This document shows positions 47,451 through 57,083 of a stretch of DNA of 64,000 nt, piece by piece (the stretch's first letter is position 1; each line of letters starts with the position of its first letter). A model generated the notes under the pieces. That model was not told the origin of the DNA. It made no database searches and was given only the letters and a program-made list of their open reading frames with translations. Made by a program: the position numbers and the translations under genes. This DNA comes from Pisolithus tinctorius (taxonomy: Eukaryota > Basidiomycota > Agaricomycetes > Boletales > Pisolithaceae): positions 1,426,001 through 1,490,000 of the forward strand of contig JANFAH010000005.1 of the NCBI GenBank assembly GCA_024663395.1, read 5' to 3'.

Positions 47451-49222
47451 TGCGGTCTGAAGGGCCCCGATGGCCCAAACCAGGTCCCCTTAATCTGGCG
47501 CAGTACGTGAGTAACCTGCATTACAAGCTAGAATGGGAACATTACCATGCGATTCCAATAGGCCCACGGAAAGAGATCCTGGATGAAATTATCATTTGAT
47601 ACCCTTGTTCGTATCACAATAACATCATTTACTTACCTTCTTGAAATGGTAGAACAGCCTAAAGAATGACGCTTCGTCAGCACGGCGTCACGCATGGCTT
47701 AGCTACCAGACTAACCGTCTACGCGCAGTCTGGTCACCAAGATACCTGGCAAAGCTCTCTTTTGGTTCTAACCCATACTTGAACTCAGCGAGCATCAACT
47801 CCCCGTATCCTGTAAGAAGCTGGCGGATCATAAAACACATTGCACTGCGCAATTTCAAGTGTATACGCACCGGGCAGCTCGTGTAGCCGTCATATCTAGC
47901 ATTGCTAAGACTGCCTACAGTCATGAGCGAAAACAGGTTTTCCGTCAGAACGGGCGCCTGCGACGTTATAGCTGCGGCTGTCTTGCTGGTGGGCAGCGAT
48001 GAACAATCTCCCAGGGAAAAGACATTGCCAAATTTGACGTGACGGAGAGTCGAAGTATCCACTTCCACCCATCCCGTCGCATCGGCAATCGGAGATGCCT
48101 TGATGAAATCAAGAGGCCCCATCGGCGGAGTGACGTGGAGGATCGTGTATTCACGATCGACCGTTGTCCCGTCTGGCTTCTTAAACGTTGCTCTCCGGTT
48201 ACCAGCATTGATAGAAACAAGGTTGTGCTGGAAATCGGCGCCAATCCCACGCTCAATGCGTAGCGCATTTAATGCATCCGAATATTTCTTTACACTGAAC
48301 ATTGATGGCATTCCAGTGATGAAGTCAACCTTAGTGTCATACCCCCGGCCTGCTTTCCGGAAATGGTCCCAAGCCATCCACATGATCTTCTGGGGGGCTG
48401 GTGGTGAAGTCTAAGTATGGAACGTCGAGTAGGCAGTCGTGATATTACCTCCAGCACATTTGATGACACCAGCAGGTTGCGTGAAAATCGCGTTTCCTGA
48501 CTGGAGGTCGTTGATGTCTCTCCAGACTTTATCGCAAGTATCATACGAGTATATGGACGAGACGCCGGACCTAGGATCAGCCAGTGCCTGTGATAAACCG
48601 GAAATCGTATCCCAGTTGATCTTTATTCCAGCGGCTACGACCAAGGATTCATATTCAATTTTGCTGCCAGATGATGTCGTGACCGAAGAGGTTGTAGGAG
48701 AAAACGTCGCTGCGTTTTCGGGAATATGTGAGATGTAAGAAGGGAAAAGAGAAGCGAGGGGCTGTCGGAAGTCAGACTTCGGTCGAAGCCCTGCTCCAAC
48801 TAACGTCCTTTCACACCGGTAGGTCAGTGAACACTGATAGCGTATCAGACTCGATCGTACCATCCGGGCTACCGTGGAGCTCGGATCAACATAGGCAGGA
48901 CACAAGCTTAAGTTTCAGATACACATACCTGGTAATAATGGTACTCCGCAGCATCCAAAACAGCGATGTCACCGGGATTGAGTGACTTCCCCGCACGCTT
49001 GAACCTGTTGTAAATTTGGTTCGCCACCGCCAGTCCTCCTGAGCCTGTGGAGAATATCTGAGCATTGCGTGTAAACGAGCCCATTCGGAATAACTTGCCC
49101 CCGCCAACGACGACAACTTTGAACTTGTCCCTGGAGGTAGTGCTTGCTAACCTAACGAAGGATGTAGAGACCCGCGCATGGAGCGTGGATGAGGCACGCA
49201 AACTTGCTAATCCTATAATCAT
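47451..49222 (-). CDS. Mitochondrial sulfide:quinone oxidoreductase (Hmt2/SQRDL)
   Basis: FAD-dependent mitochondrial inner-membrane enzyme that oxidises sulfide and passes electrons to ubiquinone. The start MIIGLASLRASSTLHARVST is an amphipathic presequence; RDKFKVVVVGG spliced to GSGGLAVANQIYNRF gives the FAD-binding GxGxxG. Then IAVLDAAEYHYYQPGWTLVG (the PGWTLVG motif typical of SQR), IEYESLVVAAGIKINWDTIS, QPAGVIKCAGGAPQKIMWMA (redox Cys), YDTKVDFITGMPSMFSVKKY, EYTILHVTPPMGPLDFI and VFSLGDCSSLPTSKTAAAIT, with further Cys and FAD contacts; then YTSCPLLTGYGELMLAEF. Terminal exons FYHFKKDLFPWAYWNRM and, after a 51-nt in-frame intron (47495-47545), IKGTWFGPSGPFRPQFD, stop at 47451. About 480 residues. 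Confidence 0.92.
47495..47545 (-). other. In-frame 51-nt intron in the SQR gene
   Basis: On the minus strand GTAATG...GCGCCAG. It contains a TAG in frame, so it must be removed. Splicing joins WNRM to IKGTWFGPSGPF, the expected C-terminus; without it the protein would end MVMFPF. Confidence 0.6.
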
Positions 49223-49497
49223 GGCAGAGAGAAACTAAGAATAATACAACAGATAGCTTTGTTTGCGTGCAGACCAGCGCTTACTTCCTTCAGGCTTCTC
49301 TTAGCAAGAATGGCGAAAGCATGGCACCAAAACGGCTGACACGAGGTTGACAGGCGCTGATAGGGGGATTACCTTACTACATAAGAAAACCCAAGCAGCC
49401 TGAAACAAATGCAAGCTTTGAGGTTTCTTGTTGTCAGTTTTTCACTTTTCTTATCCTTCTCGTTGCATCTCCTTGATTCTCGGCTCTCTTTTGCACA

Positions 49498-50815
49498 ATG
49501 TTTCTTGGAGCTTTTTTAGTCAGTATCATAGTCAGTCTTGTGGCAGCTGAATATGCATCGGGCGGGTGATCTCAGCAACCTCAACAGCTACCCCGGGCCC
49601 TCGCACTGCCATTGCCATTGGTAGTGGCATGACCATCACAATCATCATTGCACCAACTCAAGTCCTTCGCTATGTACCATTTTTTGTTAATGCATCTGTC
49701 GGTGATACCACCAAGTTCGTATGGAATCCCAGGAAAATTGGCAGTAATTTGATCCTTTCGGAGGCTGTACGTGACTGATGGAACTTTGATCTGCAACTTG
49801 CTTAGGTCTGCAATAAGACAATAGACACTCCTGAATTTGCCTCTCGATCTTGGACGCAGCCAACAGAGACGTGAACATCAGATGATGTAAGGTACTTAGA
49901 TTATTCTCTCCTGTTCCCCTTGTTCTCTGCCTTTGACTTTCACCATCTCTCATTCGAGCACTTATCGTTCTCGCGCATATACTCTCTAGTCCTCTGCTCT
50001 CCCACCCGCCTCCCTTTCACATCTTAGCGTGTTTGGTCGATCCGGTGACCTCTTCTCGTCCCCGTCCCACTCATCCGCTCTTACACGCTCAGAGGGACGC
50101 CTACTTTGCCGCTCTTCCGTTTCGAACCACTCCCTCAGCTGGTTCACGTGACCTGTACTCTTCCGACTCAAAGTCACGGGAGTCTCCCTTCAGCGCGCTC
50201 ACCCTTTTGGTATCTTGGCACCCCTCTTGTGACCTACGCGTTATATCTCGCTAGCTATTTTGTTTAGTTTCCCTCTCAGATCTTTCGGTATCTTCTTTCT
50301 TTCACGGATGGCTCACCTTAGCTACGAAGGCACGACAGTTCTCCCCGTTCACCTGTTAGCATGGCTCGCCAGTCTTCAGGAATGGTCATCATGTGACAAT
50401 ACATGCAAATGACGACCCAGAATAAGGGGCCCATCAATATGTAGCTGCGGGCGTGATTTAAGTTCACATAAGGCAGATGAACTTGAGCTGATTACTCCAA
50501 GGTACACCCGCACGTTCTTGGCTTCCAGCCCAGAGACCCTTAATGAGAGGATGGAAGTGTCATCTTTACCAATACAGGTGCTATTCCGTTGATGATTCCG
50601 GTTGACATTACGTCCGTGCAGAACGGCAGCACACCGTCGCGAGGAGGAAACTCAGAAAGTTCCCCACTTCAATCTGCGAGCTCAAGCTCGTTCGGCTCCT
50701 CCAACAACACGTATCCCACAATAACAGGTAGCGCCGGGCAGCTCTTGTCCTTCGGGGTCTTTGCTGGCTTTGGTGTCGTGTTTCCCTTGGTTTTAGTTCT
50801 CTAGATACCCGTCGA
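49498..50815 (+). pseudogene. Cupredoxin-like, GPI-anchor-type secreted protein, probably broken
   Basis: The pieces match the layout of the basidiomycete extracellular serine-rich proteins with a cupredoxin domain: signal peptide MFLGAFLVSIIVSLVAAEYA at 49498, then (in another frame) VLRYVPFFVNASVGDTTKFV, an intron, VCNKTIDTPEFASRSWTQP, and at 50589-50815 a Ser/Thr/Asn-rich stalk with NNTYPTITGSAGQLLSFGVF and GFGVVFPLVLVL, a typical GPI-addition tail. The signal peptide and domain frames do not join by a clear intron, the region expected to hold the copper-ligand His/Cys/Met is not found between 49860 and 50580, and in-frame stops occur. I therefore call it a likely pseudogene; a missed exon set is the alternative. 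Confidence 0.4.
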
Positions 50816-51595
50816 CGGGATGCATCTATTCTGATTATTTCTTGTGACGACTGAAGTGAGCAACTTACTCTAGGCAAACAACCCGACATGTAATAAACCA
50901 ATGCCTGAAAACTGGAACTCAGTGAGGTGCAAGGATATTCGGAAGTGTCTGTCATGGCTAAGGTGAATTTTCTTTTAAGGGATTCTTCATCAGCAAAACT
51001 ACCCGAGGGAATACCAGTCCACAGCAACCTCCGTTTGGAAGTGTCTTGTTGTAAGACTCCTTTCGCGCTCGCTAAGACACTTGTCGGTTAATGAGAGGGC
51101 TTGCTCAGTGCGAAAGAGCTGTTAACAGCTATTTTTCAGACGGCCTCGTTTATCATAATACGTTGGCGCTTTGACCACGAGCCATGTGCATCGGAAGCGT
51201 TTCATCTTCAGTCATCCCATGATCGTAGCGCAGTGGAAGACATCACCGGGTGAAATCAGATACCAAATTTCATTTTCACTAGACAGATTAGAGTAGAGTG
51301 CGTTCTATCTCGACCCTACACCGAAGATAGGAGCCGTGAAGAGCTCACCCTAGGCGCATGGCGTCAATTACAAGCCGCAAGTTCGATACTATCATGCTTT
51401 CACAAACTCCCCGTCCGTGGACTGGCAGCGTAATAGCTCTTACTTTCTCGTATGAGAAAGTCAAGTCTACTCGAGGGGGTCAGCCTCATCACTTAGCCCT
51501 TTGGGATCTCATACACCGGCGTCGGCAGCATTCTTCAACCTGGGTGATACCTATTCTTTATTCTGAGTTATTTTCCTAGAAAGAAAAAATCTCAT
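50816..51595. other. Intergenic, nothing recognised
   Basis: About 780 bp with short frames only. A minus-strand segment near 50990-50890 (SFADEESLKRKFTLAMTDTS) reads passably but stands alone. Confidence 0.45.
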
Positions 51596-52897
51596 CTATC
51601 TCGTCTCGCTTCTTCTTGACCTTTTTCGCTTTGAGTCGTCGACCAGCTGTGGGGGTTGAATCAGAAACTGCATCTCTTCTCGGCATGGACACAATTGTCT
51701 CCTGAGTGTCTGCATGAAACGACCGTGAGCGCGGATACGAGAGGAATGATAAGGTTTCATACCTTCAAGAACCACGCCCTGCGTCGAACATTGAGAAGTT
51801 TGAATATCTAACATCGGAAGGACATTGACTTCTGCGGGTGAATCTCGAGAATTCTGATCTGGAGTATTCTCTGCAAGATGAGTTGGACCCGACCGAATAT
51901 CCACTGTTGAGGTAATGGGATTGGCATCAGAGGATGGCGATGTAGTACACAGAATGGCTGCGGGTACCCTTCTCTGGGGCGAGTGGTGAGGCTGATATTT
52001 AATAAGAGTACAGAAAACCAGCACGAAGGTGACTCCTACATCAAGAATGACCAAAAGACGATCGCACATCCGAGAACTATTTCTGAGTACCTGCGACAGT
52101 TCGGATAACAAAGTGGACATGCGAGAGCATATTGCCGAAAACAACACGATGAGTTGAACAAAAGCACCTGACTGCATCGCCAGAGTCAAATGCCTGGTAG
52201 TAAGATCAGTGATAAATGGCTTGAAAGCTTTCAAGTCTCTCACTGATATGCCCGTGTAAGCTGGTTGGACATCTGACCAATTCAGCACACGGATTCTCGC
52301 GAACACGTAGAACAATTCGCTCACCTTTTCAAGAAACTTGCAAGATGTTGAAACTCTTTCTAAGACGAAAGAAATGCTGCATCCAGTGGGTACATGTGTC
52401 CAAGTTCCCTTGAACCGTTTCTGGTTGACACTATCTATGGCTCAGATTCACGAAGGCAAGTGACCAATTAGTTACTTACCCCATTGCTGTAGTTAACCCG
52501 AAGAATGACGCATACAGACGGTCGACATGTTCCGAAAGCTTCAGTGCGACGAACTTCTGTCCGTATCGCCTGGTCTCTGAAACACGCTTGAAAAACAGTG
52601 CGGTCCTGTGTTGGTTTGCGTTCTTGTAGTACAGTCTTTCCAGTATGCGGAGCTCGTCTGTATAGCTACCTAGCGTAGCTCGAAGGTGCCGCGCACAGGG
52701 CTTGAGCTCCTTCAGAAGGATGTCAACATCCTTGTGCAAGTGAATAGAGACAGAATTCCTTGGAAGACAGGTGGGACGGCCCTTCTCTGCATACATAACG
52801 GCACGCACTACATTGATAGTAGGAAGTATGTATGGCACTGTCTGTACATATGTAACTACACAAACACGCCATAAGCCTGCGCATGAAGTTGTTCCAT
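51596..52897 (-). CDS. Nepro/Rmp1-like nucleolar protein
   Basis: Probable homologue of the Nepro (DUF4477)/Rmp1 group, nucleolar proteins linked to RNase MRP/P and rRNA processing. Likely start MEQLHAQAYG at 52897, then an intron. The main exon reads DVDILLKELKPCARHLRATL, ELRILERLYYKNANQHRTAL and FFKRVSETRRYGQKFVALKL, where RLYYKNxNQHRxxxFFxR is the diagnostic block shared with Rmp1. After a GTAAGT intron at 52479: RFKGTWTHVPTGCSISFVLE, KVSELFYVFARIRVLNWSD. A hydrophobic segment (LLVILDVGVTFVLVFCTLI) appears in what may be partly intronic sequence, and the basic C-terminus DDSKRKRSRRSETR ends at 51596, a good nucleolar signal. About 350 residues. Assignment rests mainly on one motif block. 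Confidence 0.6.
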
Positions 52898-52973
52898 CCA
52901 CTCAGTGAGATCGATAGTTCATCGTATCTCTCACGTCCATCCGTCGTCGCATAACCTGCGTGTCCACCCCAGA
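52898..52973. promoter_or_regulatory. 76-bp divergent promoter, Nepro-like gene / beta-adaptin
   Basis: The two predicted start codons are only 76 bp apart on opposite strands. Both leaders and core promoters must fit here or overlap the first exons. No TATA seen. Confidence 0.45.
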
Positions 52974-55613
52974 ATGTCCTCTCAGCACGGGCAAGATGCC
53001 AAGTTCTTTCAACGTGGAAAGATCGAGGTGTGTAGTACCAACTTTTCTATAGTTATGTTAAATGTCCCTGCGTAATAGGAATTTCGAGCCGAACTTCAGG
53101 CCGCCGAATCAAAGGACAAGAAGTATCAGAAGCGGAAGACAGTCCTCAAGAAGATTGTAGCCAATATCACCATGGGGAACGACAGTGCGTGGGCAACAAC
53201 AATGCACCCATACACGAAGATTAACACATCCACAAGTGTCACCTCTCTTTCACGATGTGATACAGTGTATAGGCACTCCCTTGCTGGAGATCAAGAAAAG
53301 TAAGTGAAACGATGACTAATGGCAATAAAAGCGCCAATTATTGGACAGTGGTCTATCTTTACTTGGTCAGCTATGGTCGTTCGAAGCCAGACCAAATACA
53401 CATGGTCATCCCAAGCTTCCTTCAGGTGCGGAGAACCACAACCTTATGGCTTTTTGCTGATTTGGATGTTAGGACTGCAATGATCGAAATCCCCTGATTC
53501 GGGCACTTGCCATACGCACGATGGCTTACATCCCTATACCTGTTGTGACAGAGGCCCTCAGCGACCAACTACGACATTGCTTAAAGGATCGTGACCCATA
53601 CGTACGCAAGACAGCTGCGATCTGCGTGGCTAAATTATATGTAGCGGACCCGCGGAAAGCTGAGAAGGCCGGATTTGTTGAGATGCTCAGGGACATGCTT
53701 CTTGATTCTAATGCGACTGTAGTGGCCAATGCCGTTGCTGCGCTCTCAGAAATTGGAGACCGCCAGGACGGTGTTATATTCCGACTTAACCTTACGGTCG
53801 CAAATAAGCTCATCGCTTCCCTCGGGGAAAGTTCGGAGTGAGTGTCTCTAACCTTTGTCCAGTCGTTTCTGTTCACAAGCATACAAGGTGGGGTCAGATT
53901 TACATCCTGGACTCTTTGCTGCGCTTTGTACCTGAAGAACACTCCGAAGCTGAGATGATGGGCGAACGAATCATCGTGCAATTGCAACATGCTAATTCGG
54001 CTGTGGTATTGACCGCTATTAAAGTGCTCCTCTACCTAATGAATTACATGGAAAATCGGCGATTGATTGAATATATTTGCAAGAAGATGGGACCGCCCTT
54101 GGGTGAGCAGCATGTCCTTGACACCCCTGCGGTATATAAATGCCTACACAGTCGCTCTACTATCCTCTGGACCAGAGGTCCAATATGTCACCCTTAGGAA
54201 TATCTTGCTTATTATCCAGCGGCGACCGGCGGTGCTCAAAAACGATGTTAAAGTTTTCTTTTGCAAATATAACGACCCCATCTATGTTAAACTAGCGAAG
54301 CTGGAAATCATGTATCGTCTCGCACGCGAGGAGAATGCGCAGGAAGTGTTGGCTGAGTTGGAAGAGTAAGTGTCTTCGTAATGTCCAAGTTGGCAAGGAA
54401 GCCGAACCACTTATTTCATCCTTTTCAGGTACGCGTCGGAGGTGGACATCGACTTTGTACGCAAATCTGTACGGTCAATAGGTCGACTGGCGATCAAAGT
54501 GGAAGCTGCTGCTGATAATTGCATCCAATCCTTACTGACTCTTATTGAGACCAAAGTCACCTACGTCGTCCAAGAGGCCGTCATCGTGATAAAAGACATC
54601 TTCAGACGGTATCCCGGGAAGTATGAAGGCATCATCCCGACATTGTGTGAAAACCTGGATGTCCTGGATGAACCTGAATCGAAAGCTGCGATGATTTGGA
54701 TATTGGGACAGTTCGCAAATAGGATCGATAACGCCGACGAGTTGCTTGACGACCTTGTCTACAGTTTCTTGGATGAACCTACTGAGGTATATAATATTTT
54801 CCATGCGATGGGAGGTTTACCCTGAAGGCGCACAGGTTCAGCTCGCTCTCCTTACCGCAACAGTTAAGCTTTTCATCTACAAATCAACCTCTGATGCTAC
54901 AAAAGCGCTGGTACACAAAGTTCTGAAATGGGCGACAGAGAACGTTGACAATCCAGATTTACGTGACCGCGGGTTCATGTATTGGAGAATGCTAGCCGTG
55001 AACCCTACCTTGGCCCAAGAATTAGTTCTCGCACAGAAGCCTGCAATCACGACCGACTCCGACCGTATGGATCGAGGTGCACTTGATCAATTGCTGCTTC
55101 ACACGGGAACCCTTGGAAGTATCTACCATAAGAATCCGGAGGTCAGTATTCACCTACGCCTTTGATAGAGAGGTGTTTGAGAGGATGGATTCACAGACAT
55201 TCATTCGGAATGCAGCGGGAAGAGCTTTGGTTGATACGCCCGCTTTGAACCCCTCTTCCAGGGCAGTTATTTTACCGCTTTCGCGACCGCACTTACCGCC
55301 GACCACGGTTACGGTCCAGGGACCAGGACCGATAGAACCTACATATGTTCCCCCTGCCGAGCCGTCGAAGCTAGTGGCGTCCGCTACATCAGAAGCAAGT
55401 GGCCAGGATTTATTGGATGTAGATAACGCAATTGCGAGACCGGGAAGTTACGACGGAGAGATCGATGTAGATGGCGAGGACGAGGTTCCGGTGAAGACGG
55501 GTGACCCATATGCTAATTTGGATGGCGCTTTTGGCGGCTATCTGGCTGATAAGCCCCAACCTATGAGCAGTAGCAGGGGTGGCAACACCAACTTCGATGA
55601 TTTGCTCCTTTGA
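52974..55613 (+). CDS. Clathrin adaptor AP-1/AP-2 large beta subunit (beta-adaptin)
   Basis: Large subunit of a heterotetrameric clathrin adaptor acting at the trans-Golgi/endosome or plasma membrane. The start [38 protein letters not shown] and [15 protein letters not shown] are the beta N-terminus. The alpha-solenoid trunk follows: [113 protein letters not shown] and [20 protein letters not shown]. The hinge contains DLLDVDNAI, where LLDVD fits a clathrin box, and the protein ends NTNFDDLLL without a C-terminal ear, as usual for fungal beta-adaptins. About 710 residues and nine or so introns. AP-1 versus AP-2 cannot be decided by eye. Confidence 0.93.
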
Positions 55614-55703
55614 GGGACGTTTATTACTACATAGAGGCGACATCTAATAATACCAGTACATGATGCCTCTTGTCAAGGTATGTAGCATACCGGGTGAACA
55701 TCG

Positions 55704-56766
55704 CTAGCTGAAGATCGACTGAATCTTGTCGGTAACAGTGGCAAGAGTATGCTTGGGTCGTAAAGAATTGTAATGCTGTGCGGCGTTTAACGAGCTGAGG
55801 AAGATAGATTTGACAGCACTTACTTCCCCTAGACCATACTTCCGACGATGAAAACTGATACGAGCTGCCTTTAGGTGACGATCCTTAGGATCAACTAGGG
55901 TATCACTAGGATCGTGGACCACTATCGGCGGATTTCCGCCTTGTATGACAAGGATGGGGACACCATAAACCCTGCTGAGCGCAAGAATTTCTGGTTCACC
56001 ACCCCATGCACCGGTATCCCTGATCAATAAACAGTATCGCTCAAACTGTCTCGCAGTCATTATTCCGCTATCTGCAGTCGCTCCCACCCCATCCTCCCCA
56101 GAGATCGAGGGTATAAATGGCACGAAGTCATCAGGATGCCGAAGCATATAATCCGCTGCCGCAGCACGCACTGTGGCGTAATTAGCTTGACTGGAAGGTA
56201 ATATGTTGAGAAGAGCGAGTTGGTCCGCGATTGCAGAAAACAGGCAATGGCCATCTGGGTTTATCTACGTACGTAAGGGTTAGTTCACAGACGGATGCGC
56301 GAAGTAGAAGGACGCAGACACACAGACACTCACCTCGTGTATCTGGACACCCAGCTCGTCGCACGTGCGATTTATTAAGGCAGCTTCTTGCTTTGTCTCC
56401 CATTCCACTTGGGCGTCCGCCGCAGAATCAGCGGTAGGCATGCTCTGAGCCAGGGCAGCCGCTTTCCTTGCCTTTGATACATGAGTACGGTAATGCTCCA
56501 TCAAGCCGTTCTCACAGTTATCAGTGACTCGCCTGCCTGGCTAAATGTCGAGCTTTGGAGTCTTGCTTCTTGGGAGCCATTTTTGGAGTTTGTGAAACTT
56601 GAGCTTGAGGGATCACTGCGGTTTCCTGTTGTGCGAGCTGGTTTCTGGTGTCAAGCTCGGCCAAGAGGTCGGCGATGAGCTGCTCGCTCTCTGCGGCAGA
56701 AGGAGCTAGTGAATGTTGCTCTTGCGTTTGGCTGCCCTTCGTCGCCTTGTTTCGCTTTTTTACCAT
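55704..56766 (-). CDS. OTU-domain deubiquitinase (OTUD6/Otu2 type)
   Basis: Cysteine protease of the OTU family; OTUD6/yeast Otu2 act on ubiquitinated ribosomal proteins. The N-terminus MVKKRNKATKGSQTQEQHSL is basic and coiled, with EQLIADLLAELDTRNQLAQQ. After an intron of unusual GC-AG type come ARKAAALAQSMP and INRTCDELGVQIHE, then INPDGHCLFSAIADQLALLN with the catalytic Asp and Cys (DGHC). MLRHPDDFVPFIPSISGEDG, RDTGAWGGEPEILALSRVYG and VPILVIQGG follow; the catalytic His is in HYNSLRP, reached after a 48-nt in-frame intron (55776-55823). It ends at 55704, 90 bp from the convergent beta-adaptin stop. About 300 residues; order and length match OTUD6. Confidence 0.9.
55776..55823 (-). other. 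In-frame 48-nt intron in the OTU gene
   Basis: Minus-strand GTAAGT...GCACAG, divisible by three and stop-free. Splicing gives GLGEHYNSLRP, bringing the catalytic His block next to the preceding strand. Confidence 0.6.
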
Positions 56767-57083
56767 GACGCAGGTGGTGAAGTGGAGTCCATGGAAGGAT
56801 GGCAGTCAGATTGGGTGGCGGTGTGGGTTTTTATCTTATCTCAAACTCGAGGCACTAGTACTAGTACTAGTGATATTGCGACACGCGTGTTCCAGGAACT
56901 ACCGCGCACCCTTTTTTTTTTCTGAGATTCTTGCGTGGCTCTCGGTTCGTAGCCGTACACGCCACTAGTGACCGCTGACAGCCAATCTGGGGTTATCTCG
57001 CCTCCCTGAACTTCCTTTCACAGTGTTGATCCCTCTCTTTCCTTTCTTACTACTGGGACTCATCTTCCCGGCGAATTTGCGAT
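56767..57083. promoter_or_regulatory. Divergent promoter region, OTU gene / SmgGDS-like gene
   Basis: About 320 bp between two divergent starts. It contains three perfect ACTAGT copies in tandem (56854-56871) and a T9-10 run near 56911. Confidence 0.45.
56854..56871. repeat. (ACTAGT)3 tandem palindromic repeat
   Basis: Three tandem copies of the palindrome ACTAGT, located about 90 bp upstream of the OTU start and 210 bp upstream of the SmgGDS-like start. Confidence 0.85.

Noticed and set aside
51358..51579. Possible small gene at 51358-51579 (+)
   Set aside because: Isolated frame without motif, splice partners or conservation signs.
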